A DNA stretch of 64,000 nt from Margaritispora aquatica (taxonomy: Eukaryota; Ascomycota; Leotiomycetes; Helotiales; Discinellaceae). The notes beneath the pieces are model-generated. The model worked only from the letters and a program-made list of their open reading frames with translations. It ran no database searches and was not told the origin of the DNA. Below, piece after piece: positions 48,217 to 58,976 of this stretch. The translations under genes and the position numbers were made by a program. The DNA lies in NCBI GenBank assembly GCA_007644065.1, contig VJWN01000013.1, positions 434,001 to 498,000 on the forward strand, in the 5' to 3' direction. Position 1 is the first letter of the stretch, and each line of letters starts with the position of its first letter.

Positions 48217-49001
48217 TCAACCGCACGTCACGCCACGGCACACGACGCGCAAATTAAAAGTTTCTGCATTTTTTGGAGGGAGTCTATTTAGCGAACACTG
48301 ACACATTCCTTACAATCTGGGTTTCCACCCGGCATGGGTACGGAAAGGTAGCATAGCACGGCATCATCATTCCTTTTTAATCTTCTGTACGGGTTCGCCT
48401 TGGAGGCTTCTAGCTTGGCTTTATTTACAAGGAGCAAGCAAAAGCTTTATTTTTGGGTTCGGCATGTGTTTTTTCAAGCTCAGAGCGTGTATTCTAGATC
48501 GGATGGTTTTCGTGTTAACATTTGGCTCCTTGGCTCCGCTCTTTTCTTTTCTTTTCTTCTTGTTGTGCTTGGATTTGGGACAGAGTGTGGAGTGAACTAG
48601 GGGGCGGGCAGGCGTTCATTGTACAAGAAAATAAATGGGGAAGGGGAGGGGGAAGCTGGGTTTGCTAGCTCTGCTTTGTTCTCGCTGCTGGTTTGAGGAA
48701 GAGGAAGAGGAAGATGCAGAGGGAAAGCGGGAGAGGGAGGATCTATACATAGTGGTCATATGAAGCGAGGTGTGTTGGGACTTAATGGATAGCACTATTT
48801 TGTTCTACTTGTGAATCTGCGCAGTAGTTTGATCATGGCAAATGTGATTTATATGATGTGACCTGACTAACTTGGTGACATGCTTGCTAGCCAGCCCATT
48901 TTGAGATCTCCTCGCAATGCACCCAAATCCGCATGCCAAAATGCCATCATATCACGTAAAATGAATCTCAATCTCGACACTGTTCTTCGCTTCGCTTCAC
49001 T
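48217..49001. other. convergent intergenic region
   Basis: 3' flanks of the Sec7 gene (+) and SRP72 (-). No gene seen. Confidence 0.6.
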
Positions 49002-51019
49002 TTACTTCTTAGCCTTCTTCTTCTTGGACTTATTCGCACCACCACCAACGGCTTTCTCAACCTTCACGGTTCCCGCACCACCCGCAAGCTCTAGGCTCTC
49101 TTCCTCCTTGACCACGCCTCCCTGGGTCAGATCCATGGCCTTTTTCTTGCCCTTCTTTCCTTTCGGGCGGTACGTGCTTCTGTCCTTCAGAGGCAGCCAT
49201 CTTTCCGGATCCATCTTCTTGCCCTCCTCAAAGTACACGGGTTTGCGTGACTCGCGGATCTTGCGCTTCTTTGATGATAGGGCGTCTTTCTTGTCTGCGG
49301 CGGAGTCGGTTGCAGCACGTTTCTTGGTCGCTGTGCTGGAGCTGGTTGGGAGCGAGGGGACGCCTGCGTCTTCAAGAGCAGAGGCATCGATCCCAGAGGT
49401 GAGGCGCGCGATTGGTGTTAGGCTGTCGAGATCTGTAGATACTTTGGCGAGATCGGTGGTCGCGTAAGCGGCGACATATCCGGCTATTGCGGTGCGGTCG
49501 TTTGGGTCTTTGCTGCGTAGGTGTGAGAAAATATCGCCTGCTAGGGAGAGGTCTTCGGGAGAGGAGGAGTCGAGGAGCTCGGTCCCTGCAGCGCGGAGGA
49601 GGGAGATGGAGGGTTTGGATTTCTTGCGCCAGAAGGACGCGGCTTTTGCGAGCTCGGTCTTGATGGCTGTTTTGCGGCCTGACAGTCGGTACAGTGACAC
49701 AAGAATGGCGACTAGGCCGGGTGCGAAGCGTACAGTGTGGTCGAGTGGGACAGTGGATTCTTCGAGCCGCTTGAAGAAAGCTTCGAGGAGGGAGGTGGCG
49801 GGCCCGGAGTTGTTGGTTAGAATGTACAGCTGCACGATGACTAGGAGGAGGCCGACATCTTTGGGCCGTTCTTCAAGAAGAGGGAGGATGGCTTTCAGGC
49901 TTGCTTTGCCACTTTCGTTCTTTGCGTGGGCGGCTGCGTTAATTATGGCGAGTGAGTTGATGTATGAGGAGATTGTTGGTGAAGACTTCGTGATTATCGA
50001 TGCGGTAGAATATGCAACGCCAGAATACTTTTGTGACATAAGGTCAATAGTGTATCGGTTTCTCTCTAGGATACTTGCTTGGTGTTCGAAATGCTTTTCT
50101 GTATGAGATAACGTTGGGACAGAATCGAAAATGCGTTGTGTAATATATGGATTCTCATGCTTGGCGGATGCAAGAGCATTGTTTTGAGCAATAACTCGTG
50201 TTGGAGGTTCGGGAACCCTGGGGTTGTCAGAATCAAAACCAAACAAATGAGGATACTATCATAGACATACTCAGCAATATTAATCATCTTTTGTAGCGCC
50301 TCTGCCTCATCCAGCTTTCCGAGCTTGGTGAGCACATAGGCTTGCTGCACCATAATTGGCAGCACCTCGGCACTCTTTTCGTCATCGGTGAGTTCGTCCA
50401 GAGACTCACAGAGGTCTCTTGCTCGCTTCAGCAAGAAGGCTCCCTTCGCCAAATCTCCTCGGGCAATACAAGCACAAGCAGCATTGTACGAAGTCTCAAA
50501 CGCCTCTAGATCCTCATTCGATGGCTTCTTCCGGCTGGGTTCAACGTCGTCTCCCTTTCCTTGCCATTCGAGTTGCGAGTCCACCGCAGAGCTATTGATT
50601 CTCAAATCATTTTCCTCGCCCTCGATTGCCGCAGATTGGGAGGACAGGCTCTTGTACATCCGCGCTGCATCCTCGAATTTCTCTGCACGGTATGCCACCT
50701 GTGCCGCGACATGCTTCAAGCCACGCTTCTGTGCTCCTTGCACCAACTTCTCTGCCTCTTCCAGCTTGCCAGTCTTGTACAGCGCATATGCCTTCTCAAG
50801 CACGCATCGTTCTGCCAACCTGTCCCCTCCATCGTCCAGAGCTCGCAGCGCATCGTCGAAGCGGTCGAGCTTGAGGAGTGCCACTACTCGGGTGTGCAGT
50901 GTGTCCTGGTCACCTTTCGCAGATTTCAGGGCTGCATTGGCAGCTTTCAGGACTTCGTCATGGTCCTCAATTGTGGCTTCTCGAAGAAGGGCTGTGAGGG
51001 ATGCGGTAGGTGATGCCAT
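49002..51019 (-). CDS. srp72: signal recognition particle subunit SRP72
   Basis: Two exons, 51019-50271 and 50217-49002, separated by a 53-nt phase-2 intron, give 654 residues. The N-terminal two thirds are TPR-like helical repeats (for example AEKLVQGAQKRGLKHVAAQVA and SYNAACACIARGDLAKGAFL), which bind SRP68. Near the C-terminus the SRP72 RNA-binding motif is evident: RKPVYFEEGKKMDPERWLPL followed by KDRSTYRPKGKKGKKK, then a Lys-rich tail. With SRP68 it holds the 7S RNA and supports co-translational targeting to the ER. The start MASPTASLTALLREA was chosen because the upstream in-frame ATG would add a non-conserved 24-residue leader. Divergent from stuA. Confidence 0.93.
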
Positions 51020-51300
51020 TGTGGCAGACAAATGTGCGTGTCCGGGGTTCTGTAAAGCTACCTTTGGTCGCGCATAGTCAGTCGTTCGCACAAGAATTAA
51101 TTCCTCAAGTATGACATACGAAAGCAGCTGGGAGAGGGGCGTTGGTGGTGATCACGAGTATGGTACTTCACTGGACGGGAGTACTGAACGTGGAGGCCGA
51201 CGTTGGAGGGGTCAGTTCTGGGTTCTGGTGGTGGGGAGTTCTCGCTTCGTGGCCAATTGGTGGAGAGGGGCACTCGTGACACAGACGCTAGACATGTTGA

Positions 51301-51330
51301 AGCTAAGGTACGGTACCTCATACCTTAGCT
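51301..51330. repeat. inverted repeat, 10-bp arms, 10-bp spacer
   Basis: AGCTAAGGTA at 51301-51310 is the exact reverse complement of TACCTTAGCT at 51321-51330. It lies about 290 bp upstream of the SRP72 start codon, and an ACCTAGGT palindrome follows at 51332-51339. Confidence 0.85.
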
Positions 51331-52499
51331 TACCTAGGTCACCTACCTTCAGGAAGCTCACAATTGTAATGCAGTTGTGCTTATGGTTCTTTTGAATTCT
51401 CAATCGTCTAATCATTATTGCGTCTGCCTGCAAAATTATTTCCAAAAGAATAAAGGAAAAAACGACTCTCGCTGCATAATTCCTTTTATTTTTTTATTTT
51501 TTATTATTTTTTTTCGAGGAATGAGCAATGCCTAGCTAGACTGAGAGTGAACATCAAATATTCAACACAAAGCACCATATACAATTTCGCACATATTCTG
51601 CTGTCTGCTTGTTGTCTTAAAACTATAACAATGAGCACGAGCATGATCCAAATGGAGATCAGCGGGGTACTACTTGTGGGGTGAGACCTTACCTACTACT
51701 TACTTACATCATTTACATTCTTTAGCACAATCGGCAAGCTGTCTCCCTCTCTGTTTCATAGCTCAGCTCATGTCTTTAGGTCTCCACGTCTTCATCTGCG
51801 CCGTTCTCCCTCTCTGTCGGCAGCCCGGGACCCCTCTTTGGTCTTTATATGATATGAACACCTGGCCAAAGCCTCAAAGGGGTTAGGTAATTAAAGTTAT
51901 CAAACACACTTTGTAACATACATACACATACCTCACTCTCCAAGTACTAAGCAAGTACTGAGCCGAGAGCAAACTCGATCACATAAGCAGAAGCCGAGAC
52001 TTGGGTGGGCTGGAGACGGCCAGAAGAAGGGGGCGTGGTCGGGTGGCGTGGCGGAACTCGGAAGGCGTGTTTCTGTGTGGGCGAAGATGGTTGAAGACGA
52101 AAAAGACGAAAAAGACCCAAAAGCCCCAAAAGACCCAAAAGACCAAGGACCCAATCCAAAGAACCACTTTTATCGCACCTGCAGAAGTGAGAATCCAAAG
52201 AACCAGGAAAAAGAGAGAAAGAGGGAAGGATACGCACCTTCCCGTCAATGTGTTTCACCAGACGTGCAGTGCAGTACAGGTGCATGCCCGCAGAGCTCAG
52301 TACTGTACTGTATCCGTACGTGCATATTGCATAAGAGCCCGCTGTCGCCTGCGAGCCCTGCCAGCCCTGCCCTGCAAGAAATACGCGCAAAAATGCACAC
52401 TTTTACATACTTTGGCACAGTCATGGACAGCTTGGGACGTGTTCGCTAATGCATCCCAGCGCACTTCGAAACTCAGGTCAGGCCAGATCCAGGACGATG

Positions 52500-53245
52500 C
52501 AAGGATACGCAATACCAGGCGTCAATATTTATTGAGGAGAAATTAGAGACCCCGGGGTAGTGACAAGGCTGTGTTGACGACTATCAACTGTCGAGCGTTT
52601 ACAATCATTCATACAACTTATACTACCTAGACGATTATCATATCGTTTCCTACCTGCTTTACCTTACCTAACCTTGCTTGAGTATTTAAATATCTACTCT
52701 AACTCACTAGTTACCCGAATTCTTCTTCATCACCATCACCATCATCATCATCACATCAGTCAACCGTCCATCTTTTTAGTCATTCCTACCTTACCATACC
52801 CTACCCTACCCTACCCTACCCCACCCTTCCTACTCATTCGTTCTTTCTTCCTTAGTTGGGGTCAAATTGTTGGGCGAACTGGATTAGCACCTCAGTTTAG
52901 TACGATATCAGTATCAATATCAGCATCAGTACGAAGGTGCCTCATACCTCATACCTCATACCTCATACCTCATACCTCATCCAGTACTTTCCCTGAGCCT
53001 TGAAGTGGGTAAGACGGTTGTTAGGTTAGATTCTTACCTTAAAGTTCAACATACAAATACCCTCCCCCCTGGCCATCCAACCATCCCATACAACCCATAC
53101 ATACCAACCCATCCATACAAACCCATCATCACTATTCACTCATACTCATACTCGCTACATCCATCCATCCATCACATTTTAAACGTCGTCACTCTCTACC
53201 ACAGCGCACAATCACCAATTCATCATACGCAAAGTCAAAATCACT
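52500..53245 (+). promoter_or_regulatory. ATG-free pyrimidine-rich region upstream of stuA
   Basis: Between the ATG at 52497-52499 and the stuA start at 53246 the + strand contains no ATG triplet, while its complement CAT occurs close to forty times. The tract is rich in C and T with short repeats. It is most easily understood as a long transcribed leader kept free of upstream start codons, although the transcript start is not visible in the sequence. Confidence 0.6.
52940..52980 (+). repeat. CCTCATA tandem heptamer
   Basis: Five full CCTCATA units and a partial sixth lie in tandem within the presumed stuA leader. Confidence 0.85.
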
Positions 53246-54498
53246 ATGTCGGAAGACAATTCTCCATCTGCAGGAGCACCGCCTCGTCACGTCTACCCAG
53301 ATCCATCAGAGATTGGTCACTCGACGCACGTCTCGCCATACATCGATACTTCGGCTCGTGCACAACCACCACCTCAGCCTTACAATTACTCCCCACAACA
53401 TCAACAGCAACAACAGCAGCATCGCCAGCAGCATCACGATATTGCTCCACATCATCAACAACAACAACCACCACAACAACAGCAACATCAAGGTTATGCT
53501 CCACAGCAACATCGCGATCATACCCAAGACAACTATGGCCCAGTTCATCATCAACAGTACTCCTACGACAACCAATTGCGCTACCCCGCTCCCCCACCAC
53601 CATTTCCTATTCACGGTTCCGCCGGACCAACTGGACCATATGAACATTCGAGAAGTCTGCCTGTTCCCCTGCCACCCATGAACACGATCCAGGCTGGTAA
53701 TGGTTATGCAAGTCAAATGGAGACGGGCCCTGATACAACCGGGCAAGTGCCTCCTCCAGGGGTGAGGCCGAGGGTAACTGCTACATTGTGGGAGGACGAG
53801 TCAACTTTGTGCTTTCAGGTTGATGTCAATGGAACTTGCGTTGCAAGAAGAGAGGGTAGGTACCTCGGTTGTGTCACTGTGGGACTATATGCTGACCTTG
53901 TGTGCAGATAATCGGATGATCAATGGAACGAAGCTCCTCAATGTTGTTGGAATGACCCGAGGCCGCAGAGATGGTATTTTGAAGGCTGTACCGGGAGCTG
54001 AGAAACATGTGGTGAAGATTGGCCCTATGCATCTGAAGGGTGTATGGTATGTTTATCCCTGGCTAATGCCCGCCTTCGTCCTTGGCTGTCAAACATGACA
54101 CTAACACTCTCCCCACCAGGATCTCATTCGAGCGTGCCCTTGCCTTTGCCAACCAAGAAAACATCACGCAGCTCCTGTACCCGCTGTTCGTCCTCAACAT
54201 TGGTGCTCTGCTCCAACACCCCGTCAACAGCCACCAGCCCGGCTACCACACTTCAGCTGCCTTAGCCCCTTCTGCAAATATGTACCCACCAGCACCAAAC
54301 TCCGCCCAGATTCCCCGGACCCACGAGTTCCCTCCTTCCATGCAGCAGCAAGATCGTGCATCCTGGGGTCCTGAGTATAGAGGACAGGCACCTGTTGACT
54401 ATGGCCACGAGCTTGGGCGTCAGCAGAGCAGCCCGAGATCAGGACAAAATCAGCTTTACAATAACCAGAATGGTGCGTCTAGGATTATTCATCCTTGA
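53246..54498 (+). CDS. stuA: APSES transcription factor StuA
   Basis: Three exons, 53246-53855, 53908-54046 and 54120-54498, give 375 residues. The N-terminus is rich in Gln, His and Pro. The APSES DNA-binding domain, about 173-285, spans the exon joins and contains [40 protein letters not shown] and [20 protein letters not shown], a near-diagnostic match to StuA/Asm-1. These bHLH-like factors control conidiation, sexual development and often virulence or secondary metabolism. The protein ends only about 90 residues after the domain and lacks the long C-terminal tail with basic nuclear signal that I expect in StuA. A possible further donor at 54474 leads only to a short tail. Expression control through the unusual leader is likely. 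Confidence 0.9.
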
Positions 54499-55764
54499 TA
54501 GACATTTACTAGTCTTGCATTAATCGAATTTCGATTTACAGTCAACTTGTTTAAAACGCATCACTCGACTCTCGCTCGATCTCGTCGGGAATTCTTGGAT
54601 TTAATCACCTTTTGAAATCAGCTTATGGCTTTGCGCTTGTGCCTTTGGTTTCGCTTCCAGGGTTTCTCTCGTGCGAACAAATTGTGGTAGATGGAAACAG
54701 ACACATCTTGGGGAACACGAGGATGTTCACACAGGAGTTTGCTCAGGCGTTCGTGTCGCTCGATATGAGGGGAAATTACTGGCTGTGTGTTTTCTTTTAT
54801 TCACTACCAACATACATATCTTACTTATTCTGTTTCGGTGGTTGTGGTTGCGGTTATGGTTATGGACATGTTTGCGCTTGCTACTCGCGTATCTCCGCAA
54901 GGTACTTTTCAGTACTTTTCAACCAAAAAGCGCCTTGGTCATTCTTCGACTGGGAATGATTGAACGATGATCATGATGGAGATGATGATTACGGCCAACC
55001 TCGTACGTGACTATGAGCGAGGGAGGGAAAAGTCTCTTGCAGGGTGTGTGTGAGTGCAAGGATGGAAAGGAAGGGGGGAAGAGGCTTAGGGGATGGAATT
55101 TGTACGTACGTACGCATGGCAATGGCATTGCCGAAGTCAATGGCGTACCAAAAAAAATGGAAATATGAAATCAAGCGATGGTCTTCTGTCTCGCTTATTT
55201 TGGTGATGTGGTGATGTTATCTGATTCGAGCTTGACCAGGATTGTCAATTGCTTGTCGAATATGCAAGTAAAAATCACGATTACAGGGCACAAAACAAAA
55301 CAAAACATGCAACTAGTAGTCAATCGCTCGGCGAAATTGTGTAATTTTTGTTGATACATTAAGCCCCACGAAGGAGCCGATTCTTCCCCGTAGGCAGGAG
55401 AAGATATATTGTGCACGCAAGCAAATGCCTCCCATTCCCCAGCTGTATCGTATCGTAACACTTGCCACCATCTTCATTGCACATGTCCTGACCGGAGAAG
55501 AGTCCATGAAGAAACCCATTCCCCAATTTCTATTCTTCTTCCTCCCACCAGTTCGTGAATGCCCTAAAATTGGTACAGTGCGCAACCTAAAGAGGAAGCG
55601 AGAGAGAGGGACTCCGAACGCCGCTTGTAGTTGATATGGTATGTATTTGAGGAACCGGTGAAATTTTGAAATTCGTCTGGTTACAGTGCGTGCTAGAGAT
55701 TCTTTATATGACGATGAAAGCACTTTTGTAAACTAGATCGAAATGAATTGAGCCAGCGAGACGT
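54499..55764. other. convergent intergenic region
   Basis: 3' flanks of stuA (+) and the BTB gene (-). Open frames here lack domain features. Confidence 0.55.
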
Positions 55765-56812
55765 TTAGATTCCACGGGGACGCTTGCGTGACGAGCCTGG
55801 AGTTGGGTGCATCTTGTCTTGCTTTTCGCGCTTGAGCTTCTCGTCGAGGACACGGGCTGTGGTGGTGTGTTAGTATCATGCATGAAGCTTCTACTACTGC
55901 TTGTTCGCACACAAGCGAATGCGAGGGAGTACATACTGAGAACATCGTATCCAAACTGCGGGAACTCCAAGCACATCGACCTGAACTCATCCTCGGCCTC
56001 CGACCTCAGTGTATGACTCCTCGTCGCCCAGAAATTCGCCACCGGCGCCCTGATCGTCGTGTCGTCCTTACTGGTATGCGCATACACGTATCTCGCGTAC
56101 GCGATCTCGCCCTTGGCTGTGGAATTGACGCAGTGGATCTTGCTGGACGCGAGGGATTTCAGCGCAGGCAGATTCAGCGTCTCCGCGAGTGTGTACACGC
56201 GTGCGTGCTTGAGCAGCTGGTCGCCTGTCTCGTCGACCTTGGGCGTGTTGGGGTCCCGTTCTAGGTCTCGCGTGTTGAGGATTTTGCGGGGAAAGTAGTC
56301 GCCTGTGTATAGGAATTCCAGGAAGCAGCCTACGGCGTCCAGATCCTCGTCGACTAGATCAATGCGTCGCTCCTGGTTGGCACATGTCAGTTGTGGTTTC
56401 GCCGGGTTATAATGCGCTTCAATTCTGCGCAAAGAGCGCAAATCCATGGTACAGAAGCGAACAATGCCAAACTCACAGAAACCTCATCGCTGAACTTCGC
56501 GCACGCATCCGCGAACCAAGGACTCTGCATCAACAACGCCTGGTGCGCAGTCAGCAGCGCCTGCTCGTCGCCCTGCCCCACCAGCAGTCCAATGACCGGA
56601 CTCTTCAGGTAATCGATATATGTGACTCTCGCGGGTGCATCCTCCATCGGCTCGTCCTGGAAGGGCATCGCGTCCTCGGTCTCCTCGTCGCCGTCGTCGG
56701 CACCTGCGCGTCTGGATGAGATCTCAACGATGGGGTTCTCGCTCGCCATGTCCATGTCGGCGGGTGTGTCGCCTGGGATGAGACTTTCGTAGTTTTCAGA
56801 TGGGGTGGCCAT
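55765..56812 (-). CDS. BTB/POZ-domain protein
   Basis: Three exons, 56812-56477, 56372-55937 and 55856-55765, give 287 residues. After an acidic N-terminus of about 65 residues comes a fungal-type BTB/POZ fold at about 70-210: SPVIGLLVGQGDEQALLTAHQALLMQSPWFADAC, then DLVDEDLDAVGCFLEFLYTGDY, then an alpha-helical BACK-like extension (YTLAETLNLPALKSLASSKI). The tail ends in a basic KRPRG cluster, a possible nuclear signal. Such proteins can be Cullin-3 adaptors or transcription cofactors; nothing here decides between these. At the first donor GTGAGT was preferred; a nearby in-frame GTTTCT would shorten the protein by two residues. Confidence 0.82.
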
Positions 56813-57626
56813 TTGAGTTGAGTTGAGTTGATGGCGAGGAAAGACCTCGGTCAAAGAGGTAGGTGAGAATGAATGAGTGAACTTTGATTGTGAAAGGTGA
56901 GTTTGTGGTCGATTTGTAGAAATTGGGAAAGGGAGAAAGCTAGATAGGTAGGTACTATATAGCTCGAGTGCAATAAAAAATACAGGTCAACTTGTCGCAA
57001 AGATCACAATGAATAGATTAGAAATTAGAAATGGATAATGTCAATTCAATAGCTTCAAACGAAACTTTAATATATCAACTATTACTTGTAGAGTGAGAAA
57101 TTGATAAATGGGTGGTGGATAGATAGTTATGAAGCTGTTCAGACGAAGTGTTTGAGATCCTGATAGCTCTTCGAAAGCACTTTCAGCCTCATGTTCAAGG
57201 TTTCCATGGAAACGCTCCCCAGATTGATCTCGCGACTTGGGTTCACTTTGTACCTGACAGGGCTCCCGTGAGCAATGCAGGTGATAATTGTCCTAGTGGT
57301 ACCATTGAGGTTCAACTCTAATATGACATGTTTATGCACTCCTATTCAACGCCAATATTAGATAACATTCAGGTCTAAAAGACGAGAAAAGTTTAAGTAG
57401 ACATCTGTCGTAAAATTGTTATTTGCCTCTTCTACTGTTTATCTCATCTGTCACCCGTCCGCTTCAAACTTCTTGAACTCCCAGTCTTCGCTACGTACAA
57501 ACACTCAGGTCCGAAAGCGTTATGTTGGTTGCCATACATTCATGGTATCATGTACAAATGCAACCACGCCAAAAATGCTCCAGAAGACCGAATTAACGCC
57601 TATCAATGCTTTTGCTCATCTCCATC
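56813..57626. other. intergenic, no gene seen
   Basis: Upstream of the BTB gene and downstream of the PAP2 gene. AT-rich, no recognisable features. Confidence 0.55.
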
Positions 57627-58976
57627 TCAAGATCTCGCTCTTCTCGCCCTGTCTCCTGTCGTAGGCTTTGGTTTCTCGAGCCTCAAACACCACAGAAGTA
57701 AATCCTCCAGAGGAAGCAGCGCCAAAAACACGCGATTACACAAGAAAGCGAGAATTGCTACCAAAAATGCCGCGCAAGCATCAAGATAATAATGGTTTGC
57801 TGTTGCCACAATAGTGATGAGAATCCACATTGGATAAGCGATCCCAAGGAGAATATAAAAAAGTTGCCAAAATCTAGCTTTCCGAAGCTCGCCTGGCTCA
57901 AGCGATTTGCGAAAAACTCCCGAGTGGTAGACTAAAGTTGCTCCGATGCAAAACGAGTAACCAAAATGCATAGAAGGCATAGCTGCTAAAGCATTGACAT
58001 AATCTCCCTTCATCCATACGCTTTCGGCATTGTTATGTCCCACGGAGTCCAGAAATCCGTATTCACGAGGAAGCAGCCTCGGTGGCATACAAGGGTAAAC
58101 GATAAATATACAGAAAGCAATGAGATTCGTAAGTGTCATTGTACGACGAACAATAGTGAAAGTGTTGTGCGAGGGTGCAACATAGTAGTACCAGCCGATG
58201 AAGCTACACGAGGTCAGTCCAATCTTTCAACATCAAGAATAGTCCACCTACCCAACTGTTCCAGGAATGTGGATTAAGGCATACGAGCGATTCAGTATCG
58301 TAAGGAACGTCTGGTGCCCATGCATAAACCATTGCTGCACCTCATTCTCTCTAATCGGCCACAAGAAGCTCAACCAAGAATAATGCTCAAACTCCAAAAT
58401 CGCCAAACCGTGGTCCTGAGCTACATCCCAAATTCCAGTCTTCGAGAAAATAGCCTGCGATGCAGACTTAGTAAACCGGTAGAAGGCGTAGGTAACAATC
58501 CAATAGAACATCTCCATCAAGAACGGGAACTTCTGCATGATCTTGCTGTGCAAATGTTCGGCAAATCGTGCCGAGTTGGGCGTGTAGATGGCAATGCCAC
58601 AACAAGTTCGTTTCTTCGGGGGGTTCTTGAGAGTCACTGCTATCGAATCGTAGCTTTCATCGTCGGCTCCAACCATGTAGTCTCCAATGAGCAAATCATC
58701 TGAAGAGCGGGCAGAATCCAAGTCGTCATCGTCCAAAAGTCCCTTTCCTTTCTTTCGTTGAAACAGGCTGTAGTTCCGTCTTCTCGAAATCACCATCGAC
58801 CCGATCAGTATGCTTGCAACCATCTATATTGCGTGTTAATCGCTTGTTGTAAGACCTTTTAGTGAGATGCGTACAACTGGCTCCGCCCAACTGGGCAGTA
58901 CCCAAGCAGGTGCTGACCTCCACTCCGGGTCCTCGATCGGAATCGTCATGTTGGGAATGCGGCTCGTGGTCGCCAT
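57627..58976 (-). CDS. PAP2-superfamily membrane protein, Aur1/Ipt1-like
   Basis: Three exons, 58976-58875, 58823-58252 and 58203-57627, give 416 residues. Several membrane segments are present. Lipid-phosphate-transferase motifs are in order: YPCMPPRLLP, then MPSMHFGYSF with His304, then TANHYYLDA with His362 and Asp366. The His...His-x3-Asp arrangement is shared by the inositol-phosphorylceramide synthase Aur1, Ipt1 and related PAP2 enzymes. Length and N-terminus differ from Aur1 itself, so I call it a relative acting on a phospholipid or sphingolipid substrate not yet known. The start is the only ATG in the first exon ahead of IPNMTIPIEDPEW, an acidic cytosolic lead. Joining exons 2 and 3 restores GTVGFIGWYYYVAPS. 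Confidence 0.83.

Larger units (their letters stand above)
51020..53245. promoter_or_regulatory. divergent intergenic region, srp72 / stuA, with long leader-like segment
   Basis: 2.2 kb between outward-facing starts. It contains an inverted repeat at 51301-51330, an AT-rich low-complexity tract at 51475-51520, CAAAAGAC-type repeats at about 52093-52150, CCCTA repeats at about 52797-52820, and CCTCATA repeats at 52940-52980. The 746 nt before the stuA start codon have no ATG on the + strand. Confidence 0.6.

Noticed and set aside
53005..53643. Long frame overlapping the stuA start, considered as an overlapping upstream ORF
   Set aside because: It begins with GTG and has no ATG; it is a shadow of the repetitive leader and the Gln/His-rich coding sequence.
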